Both the position numbers and the translations under genes were made by a program. Source: Acidovorax kalamii (lineage in GTDB: Bacteria > Pseudomonadota > Gammaproteobacteria > Burkholderiales > Burkholderiaceae_C). From it: a stretch of DNA of 64,000 nucleotides. Of the stretch, positions 8,067 to 17,247 are shown piece by piece. Positions within the stretch are counted from its first letter, which is position 1; each line of letters begins with the position of its first letter. Under the pieces are notes generated by a model. The model was not told the origin of the DNA, searched no databases, and was given only the letters and a program-made list of their open reading frames with translations. Location of the stretch: the NCBI RefSeq assembly GCF_002245625.1, contig NZ_NOIG01000005.1, forward strand, positions 124,001 to 188,000. Reading direction: 5' to 3'.

Positions 8067-8419
8067 TGCTCTACACCTACGCCGCCACAGCCCTTGTGGC
8101 CCTTGCCGTCGGCTTCGGCAGCGGGTGGAAGACGCAGGGCTGGCGCTGGGACGCAGCCGACAAGCAGCGCATCGAGCAAGAGGCCAAAGAGCGCCAGAAG
8201 CAACTGGAGCGCGCCCACGCGTCAAGCGGCGCCTTCGAAGAAAAGAGGACCACCAATGAAACCAAACACCGCACAGTCACGGTCATGCTGGAAAAGATCG
8301 TTGAGCGCCCTGTGTATTTGCAGCAGTGCATGGATCTTGATGGGCTGCGCCTCATCAATGCCCAAATCTCCGGCGATCCCAATCCCGGCAAATCTGGACT
8401 CAAGCTGCCCGGGTCTTGA
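8066..8419 (+). CDS. i-spanin (Rz-like inner-membrane lysis protein)
   Basis: A 117-residue protein with one N-terminal membrane segment (about residues 5-21) and then a charged coiled-coil periplasmic part (ADKQRIEQEAKERQKQLERA). This is the Rz layout: it spans the periplasm and pairs with an outer-membrane lipoprotein to fuse the two membranes at the end of lysis. It follows the endolysin and lipoprotein genes. A second gene starts inside it in another frame at 8256 and encodes the o-spanin partner. No Rz signature motif beyond architecture was identified, so the call depends strongly on the embedded partner and the position. Confidence 0.78.
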   Translation: MLYTYAATALVALAVGFGSGWKTQGWRWDAADKQRIEQEAKERQKQLERAHASSGAFEEKRTTNETKHRTVTVMLEKIVERPVYLQQCMDLDGLRLINAQISGDPNPGKSGLKLPGS

Positions 8420-8534
8420 GCGGCTGACGGGCGTGACCGGGCGGGAGGTGATTGCATGGGCCACGCACACGATCCGGCTCTACGCCGACTGCCAGGCCAA
8501 GGTTGATGCGCTGCGCGAGGCTTGGCCGAGGTAG
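8256..8534 (+). CDS. o-spanin (Rz1-like lipoprotein) embedded in the i-spanin gene
   Basis: A 92-residue protein in a shifted frame that begins inside the i-spanin gene and ends 115 bases beyond it. The start ATG 8256 has an AAAAGAGG ribosome site 7 bases upstream. The N-terminus has basic residues, a hydrophobic stretch and a lipobox (SSAWILMGC) with Cys31. The next segment is Pro-rich (KSPAIPIPANLDSSCP), as in Rz1 proteins. The C-terminal part, with WATHTIRLYADCQAKVDAL, resembles Rz1-like C-termini of other phages. Overlap with Rz in the +1 frame is the classical spanin arrangement. Longer versions of this frame starting at 8094 have no ribosome site or signal. Confidence 0.82.
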   Translation: MKPNTAQSRSCWKRSLSALCICSSAWILMGCASSMPKSPAIPIPANLDSSCPGLERLTGVTGREVIAWATHTIRLYADCQAKVDALREAWPR

Positions 8535-8537
8535 CCC

Positions 8538-8861
8538 TTACGCCGTAGGCATCTTGTCGTAGTCGGCCAGCGGCATTTCCGTGCCGTCATTGGCCACCAG
8601 GACACCGGCCGTCGTTGCTGACACCTCCACTGGGCGGTCGTTGAACGTGCCTTTCGGGGGCGAGTAGCCAGCGATTGAGACGCTGCCATAGAGCCGAGTC
8701 AGCTGCAGATCGTCTGCCTGCTTCTGGGTCAGGACCAGCTTTTGAGGTGTGGCCTTGGGGAACTTGGCCCAGTGCACGCGGAAGGCATTCATCACCCGGC
8801 GGTGGAGTTCCGCCATGCCTGGGTGGTGAGGGGGGAAGTCAACGGTGTTTGGAGCTGCCAT
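8538..8861 (-). CDS. Hypothetical prophage-end protein
   Basis: A 107-residue protein transcribed toward the lysis genes, with only 3 bases between the two convergent stops. The start is placed at ATG 8861 (MAAPNTVDFPPHHPG); an upstream in-frame extension looks non-coding. The first half is His- and Lys-rich (ELHRRVMNAFRVHWAKFPKA) and the second half is beta-like (VSIAGYSPPKGTFNDRP). No signal peptide or membrane helix is present. It lies between the lysis cassette and the tRNA, where prophages often carry independently expressed cargo genes. The family is not recognised. Confidence 0.55.
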   Translation of the reverse strand: MAAPNTVDFPPHHPGMAELHRRVMNAFRVHWAKFPKATPQKLVLTQKQADDLQLTRLYGSVSIAGYSPPKGTFNDRPVEVSATTAGVLVANDGTEMPLADYDKMPTA

Positions 8862-8880
8862 GGCGGGAGATTGTGGGCAT

Positions 8881-8912
8881 AAAAAAAGCCCCGACGCGTG
8901 AAGCGGCAGGGC
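8881..8912 (-). terminator. Intrinsic terminator downstream of tRNA-Leu
   Basis: Read on the minus strand, a 10-pair imperfect stem (GCCCTGCCGC with GCGTCGGGGC, one wobble and one mismatch) is followed by seven T. It is well placed to end the tRNA-Leu transcript before it enters the prophage. Confidence 0.6.
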
Positions 8913-8987
8913 CTTGATTGTGCGGTTTGCGCCAACGGCTGCGCCAAACATGCGCCTATTGACTCAAAAACCATAGCTAGAAAGCGA

Positions 8988-9072
8988 TGGTGCCCGGGGC
9001 CGGAATCGAACCGGCACGCCTTGCGGCGGGGGATTTTGAGTCCCCTGCGTCTACCAATTTCACCACCCGGGC
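8988..9072 (-). tRNA. tRNA-Leu (anticodon CAA)
   Basis: The reverse complement folds as an 85-base class II tRNA. The acceptor stem is GCCCGGG/CCCGGGC with discriminator A, and the CCA end is encoded. The anticodon stem is GGGGA/TCCCC, enclosing the loop CTCAAAA with anticodon CAA, which reads UUG. It has a long variable arm (CCGCCGCAAGGCG region) and the T-arm GGTTCGATTCC. Its 3' end faces the prophage, the usual polarity when a phage integrates into the 3' part of a tRNA gene. The integrase and second attachment site are outside the window. Confidence 0.95.
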
Positions 9073-9112
9073 TGGAATTCGTGAAGCCCCAAATTATGGC
9101 ACAGTAGGGCGC

Positions 9113-10015
9113 ATGAAATATCCGACGATTGAAGACGCGGTGGGCAACACGCCGCTGGTGGCGCTGCAGCGCATTGGGGCGCAGGACAACGCGGCGCGTG
9201 GCAATGTGGTGTTGGGCAAGCTGGAGGGCAACAACCCGGCGGGGTCGGTCAAGGACAGGCCCGCGCTGTCGATGATCCGCCGCGCCGAGGAGCGGGGCGA
9301 CATCCGGCCCGGCGACACGCTGATCGAGGCCACGTCGGGCAACACCGGCATTGCGCTGGCGATGGCGGCGGCGATCAAGGGCTACCGCATGGTGCTGGTG
9401 ATGCCCGAGGATTTGTCCATCGAGCGTGCGCAGACCATGAAGGCCTTTGGCGCGGAGCTGGTGCTCACGCCCAAGAGCGGTGGCATGGAACACGCCCGCG
9501 ACCTGGCCGAGGCCATGCAAAAGCGTGGCGAGGGCAAGGTGCTGGACCAGTTTGCCAACCCCGACAACCCGCGCATCCATTACGAAACCACGGGCCCCGA
9601 GATCTGGGAGCAGACCGGTGGGCGCATCACCCACTTTGTGAGCGCGATGGGCACCACGGGCACGATCACGGGCGTGTCGCGGTTGCTCAAAGAGAAGAAC
9701 CCCGGCATCCAGATCATTGGTGCGCAGCCTGAAGAAGGCTCGCGCATTCCGGGCATCCGCAAGTGGCCGCAGGAGTATCTGCCCAAGATTTACGACGCCA
9801 GCACCGTGGACGAGCTGGTGTATGTGAGCCAGGACAACGCCGAAGACATGTGCCGCCGCCTGGCGCGCGAAGAGGGCATCTTTGCTGGCATCTCGGCCGC
9901 CGGTGCGTGCTGGGTGGCGCAGCAGATTGCCGCGCGCGAGAGCAACGCCACCATCGTGTTTGTGGTGTGTGACCGGGGCGACCGGTATCTGTCCACCGGC
10001 GTGTTCCCGGCGTGA
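9113..10015 (+). CDS. cysM: Cysteine synthase B (O-acetylserine sulfhydrylase)
   Basis: A 300-residue PLP enzyme that makes cysteine from O-acetylserine with sulfide, and in CysM also with thiosulfate. The start is ATG 9113; the frame remains open upstream through the tRNA, but that part is not coding. Visible motifs are the PLP-binding Lys47 in NNPAGSVKDRPA, the substrate loop TSGNTGIALA, the PLP-phosphate loop GTTGTITG, and the C-terminal region YLSTGVFPA. Length and the RYLSTGVF ending fit CysM better than CysK. It is a single-gene unit just outside the prophage. A copy of the dispersed ATAGCT repeat separates it from the next gene. Confidence 0.95.
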   Translation: MKYPTIEDAVGNTPLVALQRIGAQDNAARGNVVLGKLEGNNPAGSVKDRPALSMIRRAEERGDIRPGDTLIEATSGNTGIALAMAAAIKGYRMVLVMPEDLSIERAQTMKAFGAELVLTPKSGGMEHARDLAEAMQKRGEGKVLDQFANPDNPRIHYETTGPEIWEQTGGRITHFVSAMGTTGTITGVSRLLKEKNPGIQIIGAQPEEGSRIPGIRKWPQEYLPKIYDASTVDELVYVSQDNAEDMCRRLAREEGIFAGISAAGACWVAQQIAARESNATIVFVVCDRGDRYLSTGVFPA

Positions 10016-10056
10016 AGCAAGGCCCTGGCCACACGCCGCCGGGGCTGAGAATATGA

Positions 10057-10114
10057 ACGAAAATGGCTGCTTGCGCTCGATGAATAAGCGCTGGTAGCTA
10101 TCAAAATAATAGTA
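10057..10114. repeat. Dispersed ATAGCT/GCGCTT repeat, copy 1
   Basis: A copy of the interspersed repeat containing GGCTGCTTGCGCTCGATG and GCGCTGGTAGCTATCAAAAT. It lies between cysM and the NUDIX gene and ends only a few bases before the NUDIX start codon. Confidence 0.7.
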
Positions 10115-10118
10115 ATTC

Positions 10119-10685
10119 ATGCACTACGAAGTTCGCCACTGCACCCACTGCGGCACCGCGCTGCAGCCCATCACCCTGGCCGAAGACGGTGGCGACAAGG
10201 AGCGCCTGCGCTGCCCCGCCTGCGGCTGGACCCACTGGAACAATCCCACACCCGTGCTGGCCGCGATTGTGGAGGTGGACGGCAAGGTGCTGCTGGCGCG
10301 CAACGCGGCCTGGCCCGTCAAGATGTTTGCGCTGATCACCGGCTTCATGGAGGCGGGCGAGTCGCCCCAGGAGGGCATTGCGCGCGAGGTGAAGGAAGAA
10401 ACCAACCTTGATGTGCAGGCCACCACGCTGGTGGGCGCGTATGAGTTCCTGCGCATGAACCAGATCATCATTGCCTACCACGTGGTGGCCACGGGGCAAG
10501 TCAAGCTGTCGCCCGAGCTGGTGGACTACCGGTTTTACGACCTGCATGAACTCAAATGCTGGCCCGCTGGCACGGGCTACGCGCTGGCCGACTGGCTGCG
10601 CACGCGGGGGCACGAGCCCGTGTTCTTCACGGCAGAGGAAAATGAGGAGCGCCGCCGAGGCCTGAACCTGCCGCCCAAGGACTAG
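10119..10685 (+). CDS. NUDIX hydrolase with N-terminal zinc ribbon
   Basis: A 188-residue protein. An N-terminal zinc ribbon is formed by Cys8, Cys11, Cys32 and Cys35 (HCTHCG ... RCPACGW). A NUDIX domain follows, with its box at residues 75-97 (GFMEAGESPQEGIAREVKEE), where the usual late Gly of the box is Thr. The combination of zinc ribbon and NUDIX box recalls NudC-type NAD(H) pyrophosphatases, but the chain is shorter and lacks the first NudC domain, so the substrate is uncertain. The start ATG follows directly on a dispersed repeat, with no clear ribosome site. A tusA-like gene begins 14 bases downstream, suggesting cotranscription. Confidence 0.88.
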   Translation: MHYEVRHCTHCGTALQPITLAEDGGDKERLRCPACGWTHWNNPTPVLAAIVEVDGKVLLARNAAWPVKMFALITGFMEAGESPQEGIAREVKEETNLDVQATTLVGAYEFLRMNQIIIAYHVVATGQVKLSPELVDYRFYDLHELKCWPAGTGYALADWLRTRGHEPVFFTAEENEERRRGLNLPPKD

Positions 10686-10699
10686 AAGAGAACCACACC

Positions 10700-10927
10700 A
10701 TGGACATCCACAAAGAAATCGACACCCGGGGCCTGAACTGCCCCCTGCCCATCCTCAAGGCCAAGAAGGCGCTGTCCGACATGGCCAGCGGCCAGCTGCT
10801 GAAAGTGGTGGCCACCGATGGCGGCTCGCTGCGCGACTTCCAGGCGTTTGCCAAGCAGACGGGCAATGAGCTGGTGGAGCAGCAGACGGTGGGTGAGGAG
10901 TTCATCCACGTCCTGCGTCGGCGCTAG
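10700..10927 (+). CDS. TusA-family sulfur carrier protein
   Basis: A 75-residue protein with the CPxP motif that defines the family: Cys14 in RGLNCPLPILK, where the persulfide is carried. In the family such proteins pass sulfur to tRNA thiolation, molybdenum cofactor synthesis or sulfur oxidation. The whole fold is present (helix after CPLP, then ASGQLLKVVATDGGS, C-terminal strand EEFIHVLRR). An AAGAGAAC ribosome site precedes the ATG, 14 bases after the NUDIX stop. Which acceptor it serves cannot be told. The two molybdenum uptake systems elsewhere in the window need not be related. Confidence 0.9.
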   Translation: MDIHKEIDTRGLNCPLPILKAKKALSDMASGQLLKVVATDGGSLRDFQAFAKQTGNELVEQQTVGEEFIHVLRRR

Positions 10928-10957
10928 TCCATAAGATAAACAAAAAGTTGGCCAAAA

Positions 10958-10998
10958 AATAGCTGCCAGCGCGCACTGGGCAAGCGCTGGCAGCTATT
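10958..10998. repeat. Dispersed repeat copy 2, forming a 15-bp perfect hairpin
   Basis: AATAGCTGCCAGCGC pairs perfectly with GCGCTGGCAGCTATT around an 11-base loop. It sits between the convergent tusA-like and galU genes, so it probably serves as a terminator in both directions. The sequence belongs to the ATAGCT repeat family. Confidence 0.75.
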
Positions 10999-11045
10999 GA
11001 TTTAGAAGCGCTTGACGCGCTCCCATCGTAGGTTGGGGCTGTGGC

Positions 11046-11933
11046 TTACAGCGCCAGGGCCTTCAGATATTCCCGGAAGTGCGCGCCCACCTGCGGGTGC
11101 TGCAAGGCCAGCTCCACGGTCGCTTCCAAAAAACCTTCCTTGCTGCCGCAGTCGTAGCGCTTGCCCTGGTACTGGAAGGCGTACACGGCTTCGTGCTGCA
11201 TCAGGCGGGCGATGCCGTCGGTGAGCTGGATCTCCCCGCCCACGCCGCGTGGCTGGTTGCGGATCTCGTCGAACACGCCAGGCGTGAGGATGTAGCGGCC
11301 TGCCACGCCCATGCGCGAGGGGGCGACATCGGCCTTGGGCTTTTCCACAATGCGTTCAATGCGGATCAGCGGGCCGCCTGCGGGCTCGCCGGCCACGATG
11401 CCGTACTTGTGCACCTGGTCTTCCGGCACTTCCTGCACCGCGATGACCGAGCGGCCTTGCTGGCGGAAGGCGGTGGCCATCTGGGCCAGCACGGGCTGGC
11501 CGCCGGGGGGGCCGACCATCAGGTCATCGGCCAGCAGCACGGCAAAGGGTTCCTTGCCCACCAGGGGCTCGGCGCACAGCACGGCGTGGCCCAGGCCCAG
11601 CGAGCGGGGCTGGCGCACAAAGGCGCAGTCCATGTCGTCGGGCTGGATGGAGCGCACCAGGGTCAGCAGTTCCTTCTTGTTGGCGGCTTCCAGCTCGGCC
11701 TCCAGCTCATACGCCGTGTCGAAATGGTCTTCGATGGCGCGCTTGCTGCGGCCGGTCACGAAGATCATGTGGCGGATGCCAGCGGCATAGGCTTCTTCCA
11801 CGGCGTACTGGATCAGCGGCTTGTCCACCACGGGCAGCATCTCCTTGGGCGATGCCTTGGTGGCGGGCAAAAAGCGCGTGCCCAGGCCGGCAACGGGGAA
11901 AACGGCCTTGCGGACGGTGGTGGCAACAGTCAT
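11046..11933 (-). CDS. galU: UTP-glucose-1-phosphate uridylyltransferase
   Basis: A 295-residue nucleotidyltransferase making UDP-glucose for exopolysaccharide, LPS and trehalose synthesis. The nucleotide-binding signature [20 protein letters not shown] is at residues 12-31, followed by the family motifs [33 protein letters not shown] and the late IVEKPK. AAGGAG stands 5 bases before the ATG. It lies downstream of valS on the same strand with about 90 bases between them. Length is normal for bacterial GalU. Confidence 0.95.
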   Translation of the reverse strand: MTVATTVRKAVFPVAGLGTRFLPATKASPKEMLPVVDKPLIQYAVEEAYAAGIRHMIFVTGRSKRAIEDHFDTAYELEAELEAANKKELLTLVRSIQPDDMDCAFVRQPRSLGLGHAVLCAEPLVGKEPFAVLLADDLMVGPPGGQPVLAQMATAFRQQGRSVIAVQEVPEDQVHKYGIVAGEPAGGPLIRIERIVEKPKADVAPSRMGVAGRYILTPGVFDEIRNQPRGVGGEIQLTDGIARLMQHEAVYAFQYQGKRYDCGSKEGFLEATVELALQHPQVGAHFREYLKALAL

Positions 11934-12021
11934 GGGTCTCCTTGATGGCGGGGTGTGGTGTGTTGTTGTCGTCGCGGTTATGCAAGTGTCAGGCCAGGGG
12001 ATGACTGGCCCGTGTCCTTTT

Positions 12022-14919
12022 TCAGCCCAGGCGGCCCAGCTGGTCGCGCAGGCGGGTCAGCGTGGCGCCAAAGTCGGCGATGCGCTTCTTCTCCTGGTCG
12101 ATCACGGCCGGTGGCGCCTTGGCCACAAAGGCTTCGTTCGAGAGCTTGTTGTTGGCCTTGGTGATTTCGCCCTCGATGCGGGCGATTTCCTTGGACAGAC
12201 GGGCCTTCTCGGCGGCCACGTCGATCTCCATGTACAGCGCCAGGCGGGCCTCGCCCACCACGGCCACGGGCGCGGCCTGTGCGGCGGCGGCCCAGGCGGC
12301 CTCGTCGTCAAACACCTTGACCTCGCTCAGCTTGGCCAGCGCCTGCAGCACCGGAGCCACGCCGCGCATGAAGTCGGTGTCGCCCACGGTGTACAGGGGC
12401 AGGCGGGTGGAGGGGGACACGTTCATCTCGCCACGCAGTGCGCGGCAAGCGTCCACCAGCCCCTTCACGCGGCCCATGTGGGCAATCGCGGCTTCGTCGA
12501 TCTTTTCCAGCTGGGCCTGCGGATAGCGGGCGATGCTGACCGACTCGCCGGGGATGCCCGCCACGGGTGCCACCACCTGCCACAGGGCTTCGGTGATGAA
12601 CGGGATGATGGGGTGGGCCAGGCGCAGGATGGCTTCCAGCGTGCGGATCAGCGTGCGGCGGGTGGCACGTTGCTGCGCCTCGGTGCCGTTCTGGATCTGC
12701 ACCTTGGCGATCTCCAGGTACCAGTCGCAGTACTCGTTCCAGACAAAGTCGTAGATCGTGTTGGCTACGTTGTCCAGGCGGTACTCTTCAAAGCCCTTGG
12801 CCACCTCGGCCTCGGTCTTTTGCAGCAGCGAGGTGATCCAGCGGTCGGCCTGGCTGAACTGCATGTACCCGTGGGCGCTGCCGCCGGGCTGGCATTCTTC
12901 CTTGGTGTGCTCTTTCAGGCCGCAGTCCTGGCCTTCGCAGTTCATCAGCACAAAGCGGCTGGCGTTCCAGAGCTTGTTGCAGAAGTTGCGGTAGCCCTCG
13001 CAGCGTTTGCTGTCGAAGTTGATGCTGCGGCCCAGCGATGCGAGCGCGGCAAACGTGAAGCGCAGCGCATCGGCACCGTAGGCCGGAATGCCCTCGGGGA
13101 ATTCCTTTTGCGTGTTCTTGCGCACGGTGGGCGCGGTCTCGGGCTTGCGCAGGCCGGTGGTGCGCTTGTCCAGCAGCGGCTCCAGCGCAATGCCGTCGAT
13201 CAGGTCCACCGGGTCGAGCACGTTGCCTTCGGACTTGGACATCTTCTTGCCCTGCGCGTCGCGCACCAGGCCGTGGATGTACACATGCTTGAACGGCACG
13301 CGGCCCGTGAAGTGCGTGGTCATCATGATCATCCGGGCGACCCAGAAGAAGATGATGTCGTAGCCCGTGACCAGCACGGTGCTGGGCAGGTACAGGTTGA
13401 AGTCGTCGGTTTCGGTGGTGCCTTGGTTCGGCCAGCCCATGGTGCTGAAGGGCACGAGGGCGGAGGAGTACCAGGTGTCGAGCACGTCTTCGTCGCGGCG
13501 CAGCGTCTTGCCTGGGGCCTTGGCTTGGGCCTCGGCCTCGTTGCGGGCCACGATCACGTTGCCGTCTTCGTCGTACCAGGCCGGAATCTGGTGGCCCCAC
13601 CACAGCTGGCGGCTGATGCACCAGTCCTGGATGTTGTTCATCCACTGGTTGTAGGTGTTCACCCAGTTCTCGGGCACAAAGGTCACCTCGCCGCTGGCCA
13701 CGGCGTCGATGGCCTTTTGCGCAATGCTCTTGCCGGTGGGGTCCTGGTCGGACACCTTGCTCATGGCCACGAACCACTGGTCGGTCAACATGGGCTCGAC
13801 CACCTGGCCGGTGCGGGTGCAGATGGGCACCATGAGCTTGTGCTTCTTCACCTCCACCAGTGCGCCGATGGCTTCCAGGTCGGCCACCACGGCCTTGCGG
13901 GCCACGAAGCGGTCCATGCCTTGGTACTTGGCGGGGGCGTTCTCGTTGATGGTGGCCTGCAGCGTCAGCACCACGATCATGGGCAGCTTGTGGCGCTGGC
14001 CCACGGCGTAGTCGTTCTGGTCGTGCGCAGGCGTCACCTTCACCACGCCCGTGCCGAATTCCTTGTCCACGTACTCGTCGGCGATCACCGGGATCTGGCG
14101 GTCGCACAGCGGCAGGTTGACCATCTTGCCGATGAGGTGGGTGTAGCGTGCATCCTCCGGGTGCACCATCAGCGCCACGTCGCCCAGCATGGTTTCAGGC
14201 CGGGTGGTGGCCACCGTCAGGCTGCCCGATCCATCGGCCAGCGGGTAGGCGATGTGCCAGAGCGAGCCGTCTTTTTCCTCGTTTTCGACTTCCAGGTCGG
14301 ACACGGCGGACTGCAGCTTGGGGTCCCAGTTCACCAGGCGCTTGCCGCGGTAGATCAGGCCCTGCTCGTACAGCTTCACGAAGGTGTCGGTCACTACGGC
14401 GCTGAGCTTGTCGTCCATGGTGAAGTATTCGCGGCTCCAGTCCACGCTGTCGCCCATGCGGCGCATCTGCGTGGTGATGGTGTTGCCGGACTTTTCCTTC
14501 CACTCCCACACCTTGCTCACAAAGTTCCTGCGCGCCTCGGGCGGGGTGGGGCCCATGTCGTAGCGGCTGATGCCTTGCTCTTGCAGCTGGCGCTCCACCA
14601 CGATCTGCGTGGCGATGCCCGCGTGGTCGGTGCCGGGCACCCAGACGGTGTTGAAGCCGCGCATGCGGTGGTAACGCGTGAGGCTGTCCATGATCGTCTG
14701 GTTGAACGCATGGCCCATGTGCAGCGTGCCCGTCACGTTGGGGGGCGGCAGCTGGATGGAGAACGCGGGCTCGCCCGCTTGCGGCGCGCCCGTGCCACGG
14801 TGGCCTGCGGTGCCATATCCGCGCTTTTCCCATTCGGGGCCCCAGTGGGCTTCCAGTGCGGCAGGTTCAAAGGACTTGGACAGGCTGTCGAGGCCGGGTT
14901 GTGCTTGGGGCGTGCTCAT
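12022..14919 (-). CDS. valS: Valyl-tRNA synthetase
   Basis: A 965-residue class I aminoacyl-tRNA synthetase that charges tRNA-Val. The HIGH-type motif is HMGH at residues 67-70 in [15 protein letters not shown], and KMSKS is at about residue 558 in [14 protein letters not shown]. The middle carries the editing domain, then the anticodon-binding helices, and the last 70 or so residues form the coiled-coil arm typical of ValRS ([16 protein letters not shown]). The start [17 protein letters not shown] fits the family. A very long frame on the opposite strand, over 1,000 codons, is a codon-bias shadow and not a gene. Confidence 0.97.
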   Translation of the reverse strand: MSTPQAQPGLDSLSKSFEPAALEAHWGPEWEKRGYGTAGHRGTGAPQAGEPAFSIQLPPPNVTGTLHMGHAFNQTIMDSLTRYHRMRGFNTVWVPGTDHAGIATQIVVERQLQEQGISRYDMGPTPPEARRNFVSKVWEWKEKSGNTITTQMRRMGDSVDWSREYFTMDDKLSAVVTDTFVKLYEQGLIYRGKRLVNWDPKLQSAVSDLEVENEEKDGSLWHIAYPLADGSGSLTVATTRPETMLGDVALMVHPEDARYTHLIGKMVNLPLCDRQIPVIADEYVDKEFGTGVVKVTPAHDQNDYAVGQRHKLPMIVVLTLQATINENAPAKYQGMDRFVARKAVVADLEAIGALVEVKKHKLMVPICTRTGQVVEPMLTDQWFVAMSKVSDQDPTGKSIAQKAIDAVASGEVTFVPENWVNTYNQWMNNIQDWCISRQLWWGHQIPAWYDEDGNVIVARNEAEAQAKAPGKTLRRDEDVLDTWYSSALVPFSTMGWPNQGTTETDDFNLYLPSTVLVTGYDIIFFWVARMIMMTTHFTGRVPFKHVYIHGLVRDAQGKKMSKSEGNVLDPVDLIDGIALEPLLDKRTTGLRKPETAPTVRKNTQKEFPEGIPAYGADALRFTFAALASLGRSINFDSKRCEGYRNFCNKLWNASRFVLMNCEGQDCGLKEHTKEECQPGGSAHGYMQFSQADRWITSLLQKTEAEVAKGFEEYRLDNVANTIYDFVWNEYCDWYLEIAKVQIQNGTEAQQRATRRTLIRTLEAILRLAHPIIPFITEALWQVVAPVAGIPGESVSIARYPQAQLEKIDEAAIAHMGRVKGLVDACRALRGEMNVSPSTRLPLYTVGDTDFMRGVAPVLQALAKLSEVKVFDDEAAWAAAAQAAPVAVVGEARLALYMEIDVAAEKARLSKEIARIEGEITKANNKLSNEAFVAKAPPAVIDQEKKRIADFGATLTRLRDQLGRLG

Positions 14920-15209
14920 GGGGTTTGGCAGAAGGAAGAGGCGGGCACAGGGCGCGCCTCAACGGTCAAGAGGGTGGACCGGGCATTTTACGGGAGTGTC
15001 GGCGGGTGCCCGGCGGCCTTTTCTCCTCGTCCAGGGCCCTCCGGCGTTCCGCCTGTCGGGCATTTCTCGCCAATTGTTACCTTGTCGCTCGACCGGGCCG
15101 CCGGGGCGTCTTGATAATCCCGCCCGGTGGAGCAAGAGGGCCTTCGGAGAGGGAGGCCTGGCTCCATGCTTCGCCCGGGTCAAAAACATATAACCAATCG
15201 GTCCCACCC

Positions 15210-17072
15210 ATGCATCTTTCCTCCGCACTTCGCGCGGGCCTTGCCAAGGTCTTTGTTTACGCGCTGCTCGCACTTTTTCTTATCCCGGCGTTGACCTTGG
15301 GGTTCAGCGTCTACGCACAGCGCGATCAGGACGCCGATTTTGTGGCCGACGTGGTCCAGCGCATCGACGCCGAAAAGGCCATGCCGCTGGCCGAGAAGCA
15401 GGCGCGCAAGGACTACTTCCGCAGCAACCCGCCGTCCACCATTTGCGACAACCACTCGGCCGAGGCGCAGGAGTACCGCGAGGCGCTGTGCGAGCGGTTT
15501 TCTGACGTGTGGCAGTTCCACATGGCGCACAAGGTGTCGTTCTGGACCCTGGTGGCCAGCGGCGTGCTGCTGGTGGTGGTGCTGAGCCTGGGTGCGCTGG
15601 CCTTTGCCGACCGCACGCTGCAGTACAGCAGCTTTGTGGCGGGCTGGCGCCTGACCACCTGGGCCAGTGCCGCCGCGCTGGTGGTGCAGGGGACGATGGC
15701 CGTGTGGCTGTCGTTCTGGGTCACGGCGTTCTTCTTTCACAAGTATTCGCCCAAGCTCATCATCATCGTGGGGCTGGCCGTGGCGGCGGGCGTGTTTGTG
15801 GCGGTGGCGGGGATCTTCAAGCGTGTGCAGTCTGACAACCATGCCGTGGGAGAGCTGGTGTCCGAAGACGACGCGCCCCTGCTCTGGAAGCGCATCCGCC
15901 ACATGGCCCGCCGCCTCAAGACCGACCCGCCGCAGCACATCGTGGCGGGCATCGACGCCAATTTTTTTGTGACCGAGGCACCGCTCACCGTGGGCCAGCA
16001 GACGCTCACGGGCCGCACGCTGTTTGTCAGCCTGCCGCTGCTGCGCATCCTCGACCAGGCCGAGGCCGACGCGGTGTTTGGCCACGAGCTGGCCCACCTG
16101 CGCGGCGGCGACACCCAGAGCAGCGCCCGGCTGGGCCCGAAGCTGGTGCAGTTTGACCACTACCGCCACGCGATCCGCACGGGCGGGCTGTCGGCCGTGG
16201 TGTCGCCAGTGCTGGACTTGTTCCGCACCATCTTCGAATTTGCCCTGGCGCGCGACAGCCGCGAGCGCGAGTTCAAGGCCGACCGCATTGCCGCCAAGCT
16301 CATCTCGCCCGCCGCCATTGCGCAGTCGCTGGTCAAGATCGCGGCCTACGCGCAGTACCGTTTCAAGATCGAGGCCGAATTGTTTGGCCGCAACGAGCGG
16401 CACGACACCACCACGCTGGGCATCGCCCGCTATGTGGCCCAGGGGTTGGCGCCCTACGCGGCGTCTGACGATTTTCTGGAGGCGATGAAGACGGCCAACG
16501 TGCCCCACCCGTTTGACACGCACCCCGCCATGCCCGAGCGCCTGCGCAATGTAGGCATGGCGCTGAAGGAGCGCGACTACGGCGCCATCGCCGTGCGCGC
16601 GCCCGCTGCCACCTGGGTGCAGGAGATTTTGACGGCCGACGCGATCGAGCAGCGCCTGTGGAGCGACTACGAACAGCAGTTTGCGCAGGACCACGAGCGC
16701 AGCCTGGCCTATCGCTACGAGCCCGCCACTGACGAAGAGCGCGCCCTGGTGCTGCGCTACTTTCCGCCCGTGGTGTTTGCACTCAAGGGGCAGAACACGG
16801 TGGAGGTCAGCATCGATGGCATACGCACCTCGGCCGACGAGACCACGGTGTTCTGGGACGCCATCAAGGCGCTGGAATTCAAGGAAAGCAGCCTTGGCAA
16901 TGCGCTGGTCGTGACGCACCCCGAGAAGAACGCGCTGGGGCTGGGCGCCAAGACCAGCAAGATCAAGCTGTCCGGCCTCACCAAGGAAAAAGACCAGTTC
17001 AACGCCGTGGTGGGAGCGTACTGGCAGCGGCACCAGATCATGCGGGCGCAGCAACAGCCGCAACAGCAGTAA
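15210..17072 (+). CDS. M48-family membrane metallopeptidase
   Basis: A 620-residue protein. One N-terminal membrane helix (about residues 8-28) is followed by a periplasmic stretch and three more helices (roughly residues 110-205). Then comes a zinc protease domain with HExxH (HELAHLRGGDTQ, first His near residue 292) and the third-ligand region EREFKADRIAA. This resembles HtpX/M48 quality-control proteases but with a longer N-terminal part and a C-terminal domain of about 150 residues of unknown role. The ATG at 15210 was chosen because earlier in-frame starts run through the valS promoter side. The C-terminus is Gln-rich (QQQPQQQ). Confidence 0.87.
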   Translation: MHLSSALRAGLAKVFVYALLALFLIPALTLGFSVYAQRDQDADFVADVVQRIDAEKAMPLAEKQARKDYFRSNPPSTICDNHSAEAQEYREALCERFSDVWQFHMAHKVSFWTLVASGVLLVVVLSLGALAFADRTLQYSSFVAGWRLTTWASAAALVVQGTMAVWLSFWVTAFFFHKYSPKLIIIVGLAVAAGVFVAVAGIFKRVQSDNHAVGELVSEDDAPLLWKRIRHMARRLKTDPPQHIVAGIDANFFVTEAPLTVGQQTLTGRTLFVSLPLLRILDQAEADAVFGHELAHLRGGDTQSSARLGPKLVQFDHYRHAIRTGGLSAVVSPVLDLFRTIFEFALARDSREREFKADRIAAKLISPAAIAQSLVKIAAYAQYRFKIEAELFGRNERHDTTTLGIARYVAQGLAPYAASDDFLEAMKTANVPHPFDTHPAMPERLRNVGMALKERDYGAIAVRAPAATWVQEILTADAIEQRLWSDYEQQFAQDHERSLAYRYEPATDEERALVLRYFPPVVFALKGQNTVEVSIDGIRTSADETTVFWDAIKALEFKESSLGNALVVTHPEKNALGLGAKTSKIKLSGLTKEKDQFNAVVGAYWQRHQIMRAQQQPQQQ

Positions 17073-17130
17073 CAACAGCCGCCGCATTCAGCGGCAGCGT
17101 CGCAGCGCCAACAGCGGTTGCTATTAAATG

Positions 17131-17176
17131 TATAGCTAAAGACGCTTGATAGCCGAGCGGTAGCGGCCATTTTTTC
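17131..17176. repeat. Dispersed repeat copy 3
   Basis: A diverged copy of the interspersed repeat (TATAGCTAAAGACGCTTGAT, then GGTAGCGGCCATTTTTT). It is located between the convergent M48 protease and VOC genes, where it may help end transcription. Confidence 0.55.
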
Positions 17177-17247
17177 CCATTTTTCTGGGGCTGGCGTCAT
17201 GTTCCACCCTGCGCGAGGGTGGTGGAACGTGGTGGGGTCAGGGCCAG

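Noticed and set aside
8094-8255. Longer version of the embedded spanin frame
   Set aside because: No ribosome site and no signal sequence at its start; ATG 8256 has both.
8987-9112. Longer cysM start through the tRNA
   Set aside because: The first 42 codons would be antisense to a complete tRNA-Leu, and homologues start at MKYPTIEDAVG-like sequence.
11821-15114. Very long open frame on the plus strand opposite valS and galU
   Set aside because: It mirrors GC-rich third positions of two well supported genes, has no known motif and shows unusual composition rich in His, Gly and Val.
14856-15209. Upstream extension of the M48 protease
   Set aside because: It would cover the valS 5' end and its promoter region; no signal or family similarity.
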